NCBI RefSeq assembly: GCF_006494375.1
Contig: NZ_VHIZ01000036.1
Coordinates: 124,001-188,000, forward strand
Direction: 5' to 3'
Length of the DNA: 64,000 nucleotides
Source: Pantoea anthophila
GTDB lineage: Bacteria > Pseudomonadota > Gammaproteobacteria > Enterobacterales > Enterobacteriaceae
The notes under the pieces are model-generated. The model was not told where the DNA came from and made no database searches. It saw only the letters and a program-made list of their open reading frames with translations. Each line of letters opens with the position of its first letter. The first letter of the stretch is position 1. A program made the translations under genes and the position numbers. Shown piece by piece: positions 49,070 to 60,237 of the stretch.

Positions 49070-50575
49070 ATGCCAGGGTTAAACTGCCTTGAGATGCGTA
49101 ACATCTCCATCGCTTTTGGCGGGTTTGCCGCGCTATCGTCGGTGGATTTCCGCAGTGAAGGCCATTCGGTTCATGCGCTCACCGGTGCGAACGGAGCGGG
49201 CAAATCCACGCTGATGGCGATCCTGTCCGGCGCGCACAGCCACTACAGCGGCGAGATCCTGCTTGATGGCCAGCCGGTCTCCATTCGCACACCGCGCGAG
49301 GCTAAGCAGCTGGGCATTCATCTGGTTCAGCAGGAAGTGGATGTGGCACTGGTGCCGCAGCTCAGCGTGGCGGAAAACATCCTGCTGGACCGACTGGCCG
49401 AGCCGGGTCACCGCTATCGCTGGGGAGAGATCCGCCGTCAGGCGCGGGCGCTGCTGGCTCAGCTCGATGTGCCGCTGGATGTTAACCGGCTGGTGGAGCG
49501 CTGCACGCTGGCGGAAAAGCAGCAGATTCTGTTAGCGCGGGCGCTGTCGCACCACTGCCGCTTCCTGATACTGGACGAACCCACCGCCCCGCTGGACCAG
49601 CATGAAAGTGAGCGACTGTTTGCCGTGGTGCGTCGCCTGCAGGCCAGCGGCATCGGCGTGGTCTTTATCTCTCACCGCATCCATGAACTGAAAGCCATCT
49701 GTGACCGTCTGACGGTGCTGCGCGACGGCCGCCTGATTGAAACCGGCCCGATGGCCGCGCTGAGCGGAGAGCAGATTGTTGAGAAGATGCTGGGTCATCA
49801 GCTGACCGACATCTTCCCGCCGCGTCGTCCACAGCAGGCGCAGCCGCTGCTGATGGCGGTGGAGGGACTTCACGATGCGCAGCGGCTGCAGGCTATCTCG
49901 CTGCGCCTGCACAAAGGGGAGATTCTGGGCATTGCCGGCCTGGCCGGCGCGGGGAAAACCGAACTCTGCAAAGCCCTGTTCGGCGCCACACAAAGTCGCG
50001 TCAGCCGGGGTGAACTGCACGGTCAGCCGTGGCAGCCCCGCTCGCCGCACGATTCGGTCAGCCGTCGCATGGCGCTGGTGCCGGAGGAGCGGCGCAAAGA
50101 GGGGATCTTTATTGATGAGTCGGTCGCGATGAACCTCAGCGTCAGCGCGGATGACAGCTTTTCGCGCTGGAGCCTGTTTGGTCATCGCCAGGCGTGGCGC
50201 TGGGCCGAGCAGATTATCCGGCAGCTGCAGGTGCGCACCACCGGTCCGGCTCAGACGCTGCGCCGCCTGTCGGGCGGCAATCAGCAGAAAGTGGCGATCG
50301 GCAAATGGCTGCGCAATAACGCCGACGTGCTGATTTTCGATGAGCCGACCAAAGGCGTCGATATCAAAGCCAAAACCGAACTGTTTACCCTCATCGACAG
50401 CCTGGCGCGGGAAGGGAAAGGGATTATCTACGCGTCGGGTGAATTTTCTGAACTGGTCGGCTTATGCGACCGGATTTGCGTGCTCTGGGATGGACGCATT
50501 GTGGCTGAACTGGCTGCAGACGACGTCACCGAAGAGACGCTTTTGCTCTATTCCACCGGAGGAACCCCTGCGTGA
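49070..50575 (+). CDS. Sugar ABC transporter, duplicated ATP-binding subunit
   Basis: A 501-residue RbsA-type protein with two ABC domains. The first has Walker A GANGAGKST and Walker B LILDEPTAPL, and the second has a degenerate GLAGAGKTE Walker A, the signature LSGGNQQK, and FDEPTKGVD. This arrangement is typical for ribose/xylose/autoinducer-2 class importers. I used the ATG at 49070 after AGGAG, since it aligns with the usual family N-terminus. It is the first gene of a three-gene importer inserted between pepD and dinB. Substrate unknown. Confidence 0.9.
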   Translation: MPGLNCLEMRNISIAFGGFAALSSVDFRSEGHSVHALTGANGAGKSTLMAILSGAHSHYSGEILLDGQPVSIRTPREAKQLGIHLVQQEVDVALVPQLSVAENILLDRLAEPGHRYRWGEIRRQARALLAQLDVPLDVNRLVERCTLAEKQQILLARALSHHCRFLILDEPTAPLDQHESERLFAVVRRLQASGIGVVFISHRIHELKAICDRLTVLRDGRLIETGPMAALSGEQIVEKMLGHQLTDIFPPRRPQQAQPLLMAVEGLHDAQRLQAISLRLHKGEILGIAGLAGAGKTELCKALFGATQSRVSRGELHGQPWQPRSPHDSVSRRMALVPEERRKEGIFIDESVAMNLSVSADDSFSRWSLFGHRQAWRWAEQIIRQLQVRTTGPAQTLRRLSGGNQQKVAIGKWLRNNADVLIFDEPTKGVDIKAKTELFTLIDSLAREGKGIIYASGEFSELVGLCDRICVLWDGRIVAELAADDVTEETLLLYSTGGTPA

Positions 50576-51573
50576 GCAGCAAAGAGACCCATCTTAAACT
50601 GACCGCCACCCCGTGGCATCACCAGCTATTCGACTTTCTCTATAAATGGGGCATGCTGCTCACGGTGGTGATCCTGATCGCCGCTTTTGGGCTGGCTTCC
50701 GACAGCTTCCTTGAACCCAATAACATCATCAACATTCTGCGTTCGATTGCGATTGTGACGGTCATTGCCGTTGGCGTCTCTATCTCCCTGACCGTCGGCG
50801 GCTTTGATCTGTCGGTCGGCTCGACCGCCTCGCTGGCTAACGCGCTGGTGATTTCGCTGTTTGTCTGGTACGGCTTTGGCACTACCACCGCGATTCTGAT
50901 TACCCTGGCGCTCTGCACGCTGGTCGGGCTGTTCAACGCCTTCCTGATTGTGATCCTGCGCATCCCCGACATGCTGGCGACGCTGGCGACCCTGTTCGTG
51001 ATTCAGGGGGTGGCAATGACCTACAGCTTTGGCGGGTCGATCACCGAGAACATGGTGCTGCCGAGCGGTGATATGGCGGAAGGCACCATTCCGGCGGCGT
51101 TTGGCCTGCTCGGTCAGGTGCCGACCATTGTCATCATCATGCTGGTGGTGACCGTCGCGGCACAGCTGGCGCTCTCCCTGACCAAACATGGTCGCCGGAT
51201 GTATGCGCTGGGCGGCAATCCGGAAGCGGCGCGCCTCTCTGGCATCCGCACCACCCGCTACCGGGTACTGGCTTACGTCATCGCCTCCCTGCTGGCGGGC
51301 CTGGGCGGCATTCTGCTCGCCTCGCGCATCGGTTCATCTCAGGTCAATGCCGGCAGCGGCTACCTGATGGACGCGGTCGCGGCGGCGTGGATAGGCTTCT
51401 CACTGGCGGGCTCCGGCAAGCCGAATGCGCTCGGCACGCTGGTCGGCGCGGTGATCCTGGGCGTGCTGCAGAACGGCCTGGTCATGCTCTCTGTGCCCTA
51501 CTACGCCATGGACATCATCAAAGGGCTGGTGCTGGCTTTAGCACTGGCGATCACCTATATCCAGCGCCGCTGA
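50572..51573 (+). CDS. Sugar ABC transporter permease
   Basis: A 333-residue RbsC-type permease with about eight to ten membrane segments and the conserved GGFDLSVGSTASLANALV and GGNPEAARLSGI loops. The GTG start overlaps the ATPase stop by four bases and has GGAGG eight bases upstream. Confidence 0.9.
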   Translation: MSSKETHLKLTATPWHHQLFDFLYKWGMLLTVVILIAAFGLASDSFLEPNNIINILRSIAIVTVIAVGVSISLTVGGFDLSVGSTASLANALVISLFVWYGFGTTTAILITLALCTLVGLFNAFLIVILRIPDMLATLATLFVIQGVAMTYSFGGSITENMVLPSGDMAEGTIPAAFGLLGQVPTIVIIMLVVTVAAQLALSLTKHGRRMYALGGNPEAARLSGIRTTRYRVLAYVIASLLAGLGGILLASRIGSSQVNAGSGYLMDAVAAAWIGFSLAGSGKPNALGTLVGAVILGVLQNGLVMLSVPYYAMDIIKGLVLALALAITYIQRR

Positions 51574-51598
51574 GGCGCGTCTACCGGAGTTGATAACA

Positions 51599-52666
51599 AT
51601 GCAAAAAATAACGCTCTCGCTGCTGGCCCTGAGCCTGCTGAACGCCAGCGCCGCCTTCGCGGAGACCGTCACCCCGGTGCCAGCGGCCATCGCGGGTCAT
51701 GACGGCCCCATCCGCATTGCGGTGATCCGCAATCTCGGCTCCGATGACAACACCACCCAGTTTGTTGCCGGTGCTATTCAGCAGGGTCGCCAGCTTGGCT
51801 TTAAGGTCAGTACCTTCCTCAGCAACGGCGACGACGCGCGCTTCCAGGACTTCGTTAATCAGGCGATCAGCCAGAAGTATGACGGCATCGTGCTGTCGCA
51901 CGGAAAGGCGCCCTACGCCAGCGGGCTGGTGAAGCGGATTGCCGATGCAGGCATCAAACTGTCGGTGTTTGATACCCCGGTGGAGAGCCCGATTCCCGGC
52001 GTCACCGTTACCGCTCAGGATGATGCCTCGCTGGCGCAGCTGTCGCTGGGCCAGCTGATCAACGATTTCCACGGCAAGGCGAATATCGTCAAGCTGTGGG
52101 TCGCCGGTTTCCCGCCGATGGAGCGCCGTCAGGTGGTGTATGAAAAACTGCTGAAAGAGAATCCGGGCATTCATCAGCTGGAGTCGATTGGGGCCGTTTC
52201 AACTGACGTGCAGGGCGACACCGCCAACAAGATTGGTGCGATTCTGGCGAAATACCCGAAAGGGAAAATCGACGCCATCTGGGGAGCCTGGGATGCGTTC
52301 AGCCAGGGGGCTTACAAGGCGCTGCAGGAGAATGGCCGGACCGAGATCAAGCTCTATAGCATCGATGTCTCGAACCAGGATTTGCAGCTGATGCGTGAGA
52401 AAAACAGCCCGTGGGTGCAGACGGTGGCGGTCGATCCTAAAACCATTGGCGCGGTCAATATGCGGCTGGTGGCGAAGAAGATTGCCGGTGAAGAGACACC
52501 AGCGACGTATCAGTTTAAAGCGGCGTCAATCTCTCAGCAGCAGCTGAACAGCCAGCCTGGCGCAGTTAACGTCGCCTCGCTGAACAAAATCATTCCGGGC
52601 TGGGGCAGCAATGAGGATTTTGTCGCGCCGTGGTTCGCCACCCTGGCCGCGAAATATAAGAAGTAA
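51599..52666 (+). CDS. Sugar ABC transporter substrate-binding protein
   Basis: A 355-residue periplasmic binding protein of the RbsB/YtfQ class with a signal peptide (ending AFA) and the two-lobed pattern (IRIAVIRNLGSDDNTTQF, IVLSHGKA, AIWGAWDAFSQGA, YSIDVSNQD). It delivers the sugar to the permease. It is last in the operon, which differs from the usual order of binding protein first. Substrate unknown. Confidence 0.9.
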   Translation: MQKITLSLLALSLLNASAAFAETVTPVPAAIAGHDGPIRIAVIRNLGSDDNTTQFVAGAIQQGRQLGFKVSTFLSNGDDARFQDFVNQAISQKYDGIVLSHGKAPYASGLVKRIADAGIKLSVFDTPVESPIPGVTVTAQDDASLAQLSLGQLINDFHGKANIVKLWVAGFPPMERRQVVYEKLLKENPGIHQLESIGAVSTDVQGDTANKIGAILAKYPKGKIDAIWGAWDAFSQGAYKALQENGRTEIKLYSIDVSNQDLQLMREKNSPWVQTVAVDPKTIGAVNMRLVAKKIAGEETPATYQFKAASISQQQLNSQPGAVNVASLNKIIPGWGSNEDFVAPWFATLAAKYKK

Positions 52667-52700
52667 TCTGGCGTCAGCCCTGCCGGCGGGTGAGGCTGAC

Positions 52701-53756
52701 TTATAAACCCAGCAGGAGCTGACGTTCCAGCTGGGGATCCACCATCGTCACGTGCAGTCCCACCAGCCGCACACCGCGCCCGGCGCGGCGCTCATCCCAG
52801 GTCTTGCGGGCGATGGCGATCATGTCCTCTTTATTCAGCACCGGCCAGATATGCTCCTGGGTGGTCTGCTGAAAATCACTGAACTTCAGTTTGACGCCCT
52901 GACGCGCCACCTGTCTGTCGGGTCGGATCTGCGTCAGCCGGCGGTCGAGTTCGGCATAGAGAAAATCGATGATCTCCAGGCAGGCCTCCCAGTCGCTGAT
53001 ATCTTCCGCCAGCGTACGCTCGACCCCCAGCGATTTACGCTCGCGCTCAACGATCACGCCGCGCTCATCAATGCCGTGGCTGCGCTCCCACAGCACCCGG
53101 CCAAACTTGCCAAAGCGCTTCAGCAGCTGGGCTAAATCGGCCTTCTGCACGTCGCCACAGGTCACCAGCCCCATCTCTTCGAGCTTCTTTGCGGAGACTT
53201 TGCCTACGCCGGGGATCTTCGCCAGCGGGAGCGTCAGTAAAAAGTCAGGCATCTCTGCCGGGGTGATAACACACTGCCCGTCCGGCTTATTCAGGTCGGA
53301 GGCGATCTTGGCCAGAAACTTGATCGGGGCGATGCCGGCCGAGGCGGTCAGCCCGGTTTCACGGTAAATCGTGGCGCGGATCGCCTGCGCCATCAGCGTG
53401 GCCGAGCCGTGGCAGTGCGGGCTGTCGGTCACATCCAGATAGGCTTCATCCAGCGAGAGCGGTTCAATCAGCGGGGTGTAGCGGGAAAAGATTTCGCGGA
53501 TCTGCGCGGAGGCTTCCTTATAGGCGTCGAAACGCCCTGGCAGAAGGCGCAGATGCGGGCATAGTTTCAGGGCCATGCCGGTCGGCATAGCGCTGCGCAC
53601 GCCAAATTTGCGGGCCGGGTAGTTGGCGGTGCTGATGACTCCGCGACGTTCGCGGCTGCCACCGATGGCGATCGGGATGTCGCGCAGCTGGGGATTGTCA
53701 CGCATCTCCACTGCGGCATAGAAGCAGTCCATATCGACATGAATGATTTTACGCAT
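52701..53756 (-). CDS. dinB: DNA polymerase IV
   Basis: A 351-residue Y-family translesion polymerase, the same length as E. coli DinB. The catalytic carboxylates are in [10 protein letters not shown] and [10 protein letters not shown]. It is an SOS gene here, with a LexA box starting 15 bases upstream. The ATG at 53756 aligns with [10 protein letters not shown]. Confidence 0.96.
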   Translation of the reverse strand: MRKIIHVDMDCFYAAVEMRDNPQLRDIPIAIGGSRERRGVISTANYPARKFGVRSAMPTGMALKLCPHLRLLPGRFDAYKEASAQIREIFSRYTPLIEPLSLDEAYLDVTDSPHCHGSATLMAQAIRATIYRETGLTASAGIAPIKFLAKIASDLNKPDGQCVITPAEMPDFLLTLPLAKIPGVGKVSAKKLEEMGLVTCGDVQKADLAQLLKRFGKFGRVLWERSHGIDERGVIVERERKSLGVERTLAEDISDWEACLEIIDFLYAELDRRLTQIRPDRQVARQGVKLKFSDFQQTTQEHIWPVLNKEDMIAIARKTWDERRAGRGVRLVGLHVTMVDPQLERQLLLGL

Positions 53757-53770
53757 ACCCCCCTCCGGCA

Positions 53771-53786
53771 CTGGATAAGTATACAG
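53771..53786. promoter_or_regulatory. LexA (SOS) box of dinB
   Basis: CTG-N10-CAG with an AT-rich centre (CTGGATAAGTATACAG) matches the SOS-box consensus. It lies 15 bases before the dinB start. Confidence 0.85.
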
Positions 53787-54001
53787 CTGACAGGGGTAAC
53801 TGCAATATTTGTTGCCCGGGCGAATAAAGTTTACAAATTTCTGGCCGAATAACCTTCAGTAAATCGCGAATTTGGCCGACGCCGTCTTGCTAAAAAAACA
53901 GACAATGTTTAATGTTGCGCTGCGGTAGCGGATAGTTCCGATAATGCCAACAAAGACGCAAAATTTGTGTCATGTTCTCTTCACCTCAAGGTATACACAG
54001 C

Positions 54002-54748
54002 ATGGGCAAAATCGCACTCCTGTTTGCGATGATTTTACTGCCAGCCCTCAGCATGGCAATGACACCCGAACCCGTTCAGTCAGCGGCACCGGTCAGCAAA
54101 GAATTAAAGAAGCAGTTACTCGGCACGCCGGTCTACATCCAGATCTTCAAGGAAGAACGCACGCTCGAACTCTACGGCAAAATCGGTAACGAATATCGCC
54201 TGCTGGATACCTACCGCATCTGCAACTTTTCTGGCGGCCTCGGCCCGAAACGCCGTGAAGGCGATTTCAAAAGCCCGGAAGGTTTTTACAACGTGAAGCT
54301 GAATCAGCTGAAGCCCGACAGCCGCTTTTATCGCGCCATCAACATCGGCTTCCCGAATCAGTACGATCGCAATCAGGGATACAGCGGTAACTACCTGATG
54401 ATCCATGGCGACTGTAAGTCGATTGGCTGCTATGCCATGACCAACGCCTATATGGATGAGATTTTTACCTATGTGAATGCCGCGCTGCGAAACGGCCAGC
54501 AGGATGTCAGCATCAGCATCTATCCGTTCCGCATGACCGACAGCAACATGCAGCGTCACCGCTACTCCACCTATGCCAGCTTCTGGCAGCAGCTGCAGCC
54601 GGGATACGCTTACTTTGCGAAGTATCACCAGCCGCCGATGGTCAATGTCGCCAGCGGGAAATATGTGATGAACAGCAGCCCGGCACCGGTTTTAGCCAGT
54701 CCCGAAGCCGCTTCCCGTTCATTCCTGGCGCTCTCCAAGGCAGAATAA
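54002..54748 (+). CDS. dpaA: YafK/DpaA peptidoglycan amidase of the L,D-transpeptidase family
   Basis: A 248-residue exported protein with a signal peptide ([19 protein letters not shown]). The YkuD-type active site [14 protein letters not shown] is intact. E. coli DpaA (formerly YafK) removes Braun lipoprotein from peptidoglycan. I chose the internal ATG at 54002, which gives a proper signal peptide. Its last 30 bases overlap the convergent yafJ. Confidence 0.9.
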   Translation: MGKIALLFAMILLPALSMAMTPEPVQSAAPVSKELKKQLLGTPVYIQIFKEERTLELYGKIGNEYRLLDTYRICNFSGGLGPKRREGDFKSPEGFYNVKLNQLKPDSRFYRAINIGFPNQYDRNQGYSGNYLMIHGDCKSIGCYAMTNAYMDEIFTYVNAALRNGQQDVSISIYPFRMTDSNMQRHRYSTYASFWQQLQPGYAYFAKYHQPPMVNVASGKYVMNSSPAPVLASPEAASRSFLALSKAE

Positions 54749-55486
54749 CGCCCATTCACCTGGCGCAATCCGCTGCCAGGTTTCATTGGCCGTCAGAGGC
54801 TGCGTTGCAATCACCGTCACCACGTCATGCGGCGTGGTGTGCTGCTGAAAATCGACTTCCACATCCTGATCGAGCAGCTGCGCCCGGCCAAACGGGGCGC
54901 GTCGGGTGATCCAGAAAAGGTTGGTCGAGCAGAAGGCCATCAGATAACGTCCGTCTGACAGCAGCATGTTAAATACCCCCTTCTGCCGCAGCGCGGTGGC
55001 CAGCTCGCCAATGAAGCGGAACACCGCCGGCCAGTTGCCCGGCGTACGAGGATAGCGTGTCGCCAGCTGATGCAGGATCCAGCAGAACGCCTTCTCACTG
55101 TCCGTTTCCCCCACCGGCCGGAATGTGCCGGTCTCCAGCTGCTTATAGCCCTTCAGCTGCCCGTTGTGCGCGTAGGTCCAGTTGCGGCCCCACAGCTCGC
55201 GGGTGAACGGATGGGTATTCTCCAGCGACACCTGCCCGCGATTCGCCTGACGGATGTGCGCCACCACCGAGTGCGACTTGATCGGGTATTCCTGCACCAG
55301 ACGCGCAATCGGAGAGTTAAAGCTCGGCAGCGGATCTTTAAACGTACGGCAGCCTTTATCTTCGTAAAAGGTAATGCCCCAGCCATCTTTGTGAGGCCCG
55401 GTTCCCCCGCCCCGCTGAACCAGTCCGGTAAAGCTGAAACAGATATCCGTGGGAACATTGGCGCTCATCCCGAGCAATTCGCACAT
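54719..55486 (-). CDS. yafJ: YafJ class II glutamine amidotransferase-like protein
   Basis: A 255-residue protein, the same length as E. coli YafJ. The catalytic Cys is residue 2 (MCELLGM), as in N-terminal nucleophile amidotransferases. The GTG six bases upstream is rejected because it would bury the cysteine. Substrate unknown. It overlaps the dpaA 3' end by 30 bases. Confidence 0.92.
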   Translation of the reverse strand: MCELLGMSANVPTDICFSFTGLVQRGGGTGPHKDGWGITFYEDKGCRTFKDPLPSFNSPIARLVQEYPIKSHSVVAHIRQANRGQVSLENTHPFTRELWGRNWTYAHNGQLKGYKQLETGTFRPVGETDSEKAFCWILHQLATRYPRTPGNWPAVFRFIGELATALRQKGVFNMLLSDGRYLMAFCSTNLFWITRRAPFGRAQLLDQDVEVDFQQHTTPHDVVTVIATQPLTANETWQRIAPGEWALFCLGERQE

Positions 55487-55537
55487 AGCCACCGCCTCTG
55501 ATTAAGCGGCCCCCCGTCAGACAGGAGGCCAGCGCAG

Positions 55538-56116
55538 TTACTTCACCATCTCTTTTTCGACCAGCAGCATCAGGATGTGGATCACCTTGATGTGGATCTC
55601 CTGAATGCGATCGGCATAACCAAAGTGTGGCACCCGGATCTCAATATCGGCACTGCCTGCCATCTTACCGCCATCTTTGCCGGTCAGGGTGATCACTTTC
55701 ATCCCCTGCGCACGGGCGGCTTCAACCGCTTTAATGATATTGGCAGAGTTGCCCGACGTTGAGAGGCCCAGCAGCACGTCGCCCGGACGTCCCACCGCTT
55801 CCACATAGCGTGAGAAGACGTAGTCATAGCCAAAGTCATTACTGACGCAGGAGAGATGGCTGACGTCAGAGATGGCAATCGCCGGATAGCCAGGACGATT
55901 TTCACGATAGCGGCCGGTCAGCTCTTCGGCGAAATGCATCGCATCACAATGGGAGCCGCCGTTACCGCAGGAAAGCACCTTGCCACCCGCCTTGAAGCTG
56001 TCAGCCAGCAGCACCGCAGCACGTTGGATCGCATGAATATTGGCGTCATCGCTGAGGAATTTATTCAGCGTATCAGCAGCTTCATTAAGCTCAGAGCGGA
56101 TGATGTCCTGGTACAT
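55538..56116 (-). CDS. gmhA: Phosphoheptose isomerase
   Basis: A 192-residue SIS-domain enzyme that converts sedoheptulose 7-phosphate to D-glycero-D-manno-heptose 7-phosphate for the LPS inner core. The SIS signature [19 protein letters not shown] is intact. It is divergent from fadE, as in E. coli. Confidence 0.95.
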   Translation of the reverse strand: MYQDIIRSELNEAADTLNKFLSDDANIHAIQRAAVLLADSFKAGGKVLSCGNGGSHCDAMHFAEELTGRYRENRPGYPAIAISDVSHLSCVSNDFGYDYVFSRYVEAVGRPGDVLLGLSTSGNSANIIKAVEAARAQGMKVITLTGKDGGKMAGSADIEIRVPHFGYADRIQEIHIKVIHILMLLVEKEMVK

Positions 56117-56332
56117 AGGGATGTCCTTTATAAGAAGAGGTTAATCGCAGCAAGTTTAACGGAATGGCCGGTCAGCGCAAAGCTTCATGCCACGCCTGAC
56201 CCGGCGGTAGCGGTGTGGATTCCGACACCGGTTGTCGAATAAAACGGCAAAAATCCGTTTTTGTGAGGCAGGTTGTAATTGCGATGTAAACAAATTGATA
56301 AATCCGCCCGGCTGCTCTAAACCTCTCTACAT

Positions 56333-56349
56333 AACAGGTCAGACCTCTT
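56333..56349. promoter_or_regulatory. FadR operator upstream of fadE
   Basis: AACAGGTCAGACCTCTT (reverse complement AAGAGGTCTGACCTGTT) closely matches the FadR consensus and lies 22 bases before the fadE start. FadR represses fadE until acyl-CoA is available. Confidence 0.75.
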
Positions 56350-56371
56350 ACTACTTGCGGAGTGGTTCACT

Positions 56372-58822
56372 ATGATGGTTGTTTCGATACTTGCCACGGT
56401 GGCGCTGATTGGCGCCCTCTTCTATCACCGCCTGTCACTGCGGACCGCCAGCGCGATCCTGCTGCTGTGGACCGCCGCGATGGCGGTCGCGCATCTCTGG
56501 ACGCCGTGGCTCCTGCTGCCGCTGGCGATCCTGCTGCTGCCGTTCAACCTGCCGTCGCTGCGTCGCAGACTCTTTTCACAGCCGATGTTACAGCGCTTCC
56601 AGCAGGTGATGCCGCCGATGTCCCGCACCGAGAAAGAAGCGATTGATGCGGGCACCACCTGGTGGGAAGGCGATCTGTTTCAGGGCAAGCCGGACTGGCA
56701 GAAGCTGCATAACTACCCGCAGCCACGCCTGACGCCGGAAGAGCAGGCTTTCCTTGACGGCCCGGTTGAAGAGGCGTGCCGCCTGGCGAACGATTTCCGG
56801 ATTACCCATGAGATGGCTGACCTGCCGCCGGAACTCTGGGCCTACCTGAAAGAGCATCGTTTCTTCGCGATGATCATTAAAAAAGAGTATGGCGGACTGG
56901 CCTTCTCCGCCTATGCGCAGGCCTGCGTTCTGCAGAAACTGGCGGGCGTCTCCGGGATTCTGGCGATCACGGTGGGTGTACCCAATTCACTGGGTCCGGG
57001 CGAACTGCTGCAGCATTACGGTACCGAAGCGCAGAAAAATCACTATCTGCCGAGACTGGCGCGCGGTGAAGAGATCCCCTGCTTTGCGCTGACCAGTCCG
57101 GAAGCGGGGTCAGATGCCGGCGCGATCCCGGATACCGGTGTGGTCTGCATGGGTGAGTGGCAGGGTGAGCAGGTGCTGGGCATGCGGCTGACCTGGAACA
57201 AGCGTTACATCACCCTGGCCCCGATCGCCACTGTGCTCGGCCTGGCCTTTAAACTGACCGACCCGGATCATCTGCTGGGCGATAACGCCAGCCCGGGCAT
57301 CACCTGTGCCCTGATCCCGACCAGCACGCCGGGCGTGGAGATTGGTCATCGCCACTTTCCGCTCAACGTGCCGTTCCAGAACGGGCCGACGCGCGGCAAG
57401 GATATCTTTGTGCCGATTGACTTTATCATCGGTGGCCCGGAAATGGCCGGACAGGGCTGGCGGATGCTGGTGGAGTGTCTGTCGGTGGGCCGTGGCATTA
57501 CGCTGCCTTCCAACTCAACCGGCAGCCTGAAGAGTGTGGCGCTGGCAACCGGCGCTTACGCGCACATCCGTCGTCAGTTCCGGCTCTCTATCGGTAAGAT
57601 GGAAGGGATTGAAGAGCCGCTGGCGCGTATTGCCGGTAACGCCTATGTGATGGACGCCGCGGCCACGCTGATTACCGCCGGGATTATGCAGGGTGAAAAA
57701 CCGGCGGTACTGTCAGCGATTGTGAAATATCACTGCACCCACCGCGGCCAGCGCGCCATTATTGACGCCATGGACATTGCCGGCGGCAAAGGCATTATGC
57801 TGGGTAACAGTAACTTCCTGGCACGCGCCTATCAGGGTGCGCCCATCGCCATTACGGTGGAAGGCGCGAATATCCTGACCCGCAGCATGATTATCTTTGG
57901 TCAGGGGGCGATCCGCTGCCATCCGTATGTTCTGCAGGAGATGGCCGCCGCCGCCAGCAACGATGTTAATGCCTTCGATGATGCGCTGTTCAGTCACATC
58001 GGTCACGTCGGCAGCAGCACCGTGCGCAGCCTGTGGCTGGGATTCACCGCCGGACGCACCAGCGCCAGCCCGACCCGCGATGCCACCCGTCGCTACTATC
58101 AGCATCTGAACCGCATCAGTGCCAACCTGGCGTTGCTCTCAGATGTGTCGATGGCGGTACTGGGCGGCAGTCTGAAACGGCGCGAGCGCATCTCGGCGCG
58201 CCTGGGCGATGTGCTGAGCCAGCTCTATCTTGCCTCAGCCACCCTGAAACGCTATGACGATGAAGGCCGTAATGAAGCCGATCTGCCGCTGGTTCACTGG
58301 GGCGTGCAGGATGCCCTGCATCAGGCGGAGGTCGCGATGGACGATCTGCTGCGCAACTTCCCGAACCGGCTGGTCGCGGGTGCCTTACGCATGGCTATCT
58401 TTGCGGGCGGACATCACTGCCCTGCCCCGTCTGATCGTCTGGATCACCAGCTGGCAAAACTGCTGCAACAGCCGTCAGCGACCCGCAGCCGTCTGGGCCG
58501 GGGCATCTATCTGACGCCGGGCGAGAATAACCCCGCCGGTCAGATGGAACAGGCGCTGCAGGAGGTGATGGCAGCCGAAGTGATTTATGACCGCCTGTGC
58601 AAACAGACAAAGCAGCATCTCTCCTTCACCCGTCTGGATGCGCTGGCGAAGCGTGCGCTGGAGCAGGGCTGGATCGATGCGAAGGAAGCAGAGGTGTTGC
58701 AGCGTGCTGAAGCCAGCCGTCTGCGCTCCATCAACGTGGATGAGTTTGAGGCAGATGCACTGGCGGTGCCGGTGGCGGAGAAAGCGCCTCAGCCTGCGTC
58801 GCGCACCAGCGAGGCGGCGTAG
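56372..58822 (+). CDS. fadE: Acyl-CoA dehydrogenase
   Basis: An 816-residue flavoprotein (E. coli 814) for the first oxidation step of fatty acid beta-oxidation. Two or so N-terminal membrane segments precede the long catalytic domain. Highly conserved segments include [20 protein letters not shown] and [14 protein letters not shown]. The first of two stacked ATGs is used. A FadR site precedes it, and a terminator follows. Confidence 0.95.
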   Translation: MMVVSILATVALIGALFYHRLSLRTASAILLLWTAAMAVAHLWTPWLLLPLAILLLPFNLPSLRRRLFSQPMLQRFQQVMPPMSRTEKEAIDAGTTWWEGDLFQGKPDWQKLHNYPQPRLTPEEQAFLDGPVEEACRLANDFRITHEMADLPPELWAYLKEHRFFAMIIKKEYGGLAFSAYAQACVLQKLAGVSGILAITVGVPNSLGPGELLQHYGTEAQKNHYLPRLARGEEIPCFALTSPEAGSDAGAIPDTGVVCMGEWQGEQVLGMRLTWNKRYITLAPIATVLGLAFKLTDPDHLLGDNASPGITCALIPTSTPGVEIGHRHFPLNVPFQNGPTRGKDIFVPIDFIIGGPEMAGQGWRMLVECLSVGRGITLPSNSTGSLKSVALATGAYAHIRRQFRLSIGKMEGIEEPLARIAGNAYVMDAAATLITAGIMQGEKPAVLSAIVKYHCTHRGQRAIIDAMDIAGGKGIMLGNSNFLARAYQGAPIAITVEGANILTRSMIIFGQGAIRCHPYVLQEMAAAASNDVNAFDDALFSHIGHVGSSTVRSLWLGFTAGRTSASPTRDATRRYYQHLNRISANLALLSDVSMAVLGGSLKRRERISARLGDVLSQLYLASATLKRYDDEGRNEADLPLVHWGVQDALHQAEVAMDDLLRNFPNRLVAGALRMAIFAGGHHCPAPSDRLDHQLAKLLQQPSATRSRLGRGIYLTPGENNPAGQMEQALQEVMAAEVIYDRLCKQTKQHLSFTRLDALAKRALEQGWIDAKEAEVLQRAEASRLRSINVDEFEADALAVPVAEKAPQPASRTSEAA

Positions 58823-58890
58823 CGTTCAGGCCGGTGTGATGGCCGCACCGGGTTGCTGAACTTATGCTTCCTGAGCCAGCTCTGTTTCAG

Positions 58891-58917
58891 AGGCCGACAT
58901 CATGTCGGCCTTTTTTA
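58891..58917. terminator. Terminator between fadE and mtnK
   Basis: GGCCGACA/TGTCGGCC stem with a three-base loop, followed by six T residues for the fadE direction. It overlaps the last codons of the convergent mtnK by three bases. Confidence 0.85.
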
Positions 58918-60114
58918 TCCCGCCTGGCGGATGCGGGCAATCAGCGCATCCACATCTTCCACGTGATCGGCAGCCAGAATCAGCGTACGTCCTAAATTAA
59001 TCGCGTTACCAATGCAGTCTGTGCGCATCGCCGGATCGGCAATTAGCTTCATATCCGCCACGTGGGACATCCCCACCGTGCGCCGAATCAGTTCGGTGCC
59101 GCAGTAACCGATGGTGTCCGCCCAGACCTTGCGCAGAAACGCCGCCGCATAGCCGGGCCAGGACAACGCCTCATCGCGGGTTTTCTCTGCCGCCAGCGCC
59201 AGAAAGTGCGAAGCAAACGTCGACCAGAGACGATGGACATCACTCAGCCGCTGCTCGCGCGCATCGGCTGCCTCACGCGGAGCCAGCAGCCCCGGCAGCG
59301 CGCAGTAGTTAATCAGCAGGTTGCCAATCGCCGTTCCGACATCAAACCCAATCGGGCCAAAGTAACCGAACTCCGCATCAATCGCCTTCAGGCTGCCGTC
59401 AGCCACGAAAATCGAGCCGCTATGAATATCGCCATGCAGCAGCGCTTCGGCATGCGCAAAAAAGCGATGCTTCAGCCCGCCGACGGCAATGCGCAGCGCA
59501 TCGTCGTTGCGCAGGCTGGCCACCAGCGGCTCAAGCGCATCAGGGTAGCTGTTACGCTCATGATCGGTGTAGGGATCGTTAAAGAAGAGATCTTCAGTGA
59601 TTTCACACATTTCCGGATTAATGAAACGCGCCACTTCCGCCTTTTTCTGATGCGGATGCAGAACGAAATCGGAGGTATGAAACAGGGTCTGTGCCAGATA
59701 AACGCCTAACTGCGCTGCGGCTTCCGGGTAGTAAGCGCCCTTCACCAGCTCGCCGCGCCAGATACGGTGGCTGGAGAGATCCTCCATCACCATCACCGCC
59801 AGCTCCGCATCATAATGCGTCACCTGCACCGTATGCTGCGGACAATATTTATAGTGCTCGACCAGGGTCTGCGCTTCCAGCCTCGCCCGATCCAGCGTCA
59901 GCGGCCAGGACTCCCCGACGCAACGCACATAGGGCAACGCCTGCTTGACCACCACCCGGCTCCGGCCCTGATCGTCATAAACTTTGAACACCAGATTAAG
60001 GTTGCCATCACCAATCTCTTCAGCGCTGCAGAGCGCGGCAGGATCGTCCACGCCGCCAAATTGCCGGGCATACTCAACAGCATCAGCAGCAGTAAAGGTA
60101 CGGTATTGCGACAT
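58915..60114 (-). CDS. mtnK: 5-methylthioribose kinase
   Basis: A 399-residue kinase of the APH/choline kinase fold. It phosphorylates methylthioribose, the entry step of methionine salvage in organisms with MTA nucleosidase. The catalytic loop [11 protein letters not shown] and the DAEF metal site ([12 protein letters not shown]) are intact. It is divergent from mtnA, and MetJ boxes lie between the two. Confidence 0.94.
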   Translation of the reverse strand: MSQYRTFTAADAVEYARQFGGVDDPAALCSAEEIGDGNLNLVFKVYDDQGRSRVVVKQALPYVRCVGESWPLTLDRARLEAQTLVEHYKYCPQHTVQVTHYDAELAVMVMEDLSSHRIWRGELVKGAYYPEAAAQLGVYLAQTLFHTSDFVLHPHQKKAEVARFINPEMCEITEDLFFNDPYTDHERNSYPDALEPLVASLRNDDALRIAVGGLKHRFFAHAEALLHGDIHSGSIFVADGSLKAIDAEFGYFGPIGFDVGTAIGNLLINYCALPGLLAPREAADAREQRLSDVHRLWSTFASHFLALAAEKTRDEALSWPGYAAAFLRKVWADTIGYCGTELIRRTVGMSHVADMKLIADPAMRTDCIGNAINLGRTLILAADHVEDVDALIARIRQAG

Positions 60115-60167
60115 TGCCTGTTCCTCATCAATCGAAGGCGGGATAACCCAGGTGTAATAAGCCGTTC

Positions 60168-60183
60168 AGACGTCTATACATCC
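60168..60183. promoter_or_regulatory. MetJ boxes between mtnK and mtnA
   Basis: Perfect AGACGTCT at 60168-60175 is directly followed by the weaker ATACATCC, giving the tandem eight-base met-box spacing needed by MetJ dimers. The pair can regulate both divergent genes. Confidence 0.7.
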
Positions 60184-60237
60184 GTTCAGCATGTTGGCAC
60201 AATACGCATCATTAACGCAACATGGATTTCACCCACA

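Noticed and set aside
59767..60237. Upstream extension of the mtnA frame
   Set aside because: It runs antisense through the mtnK coding region. The ATG at 60238 matches the normal MtnA length.
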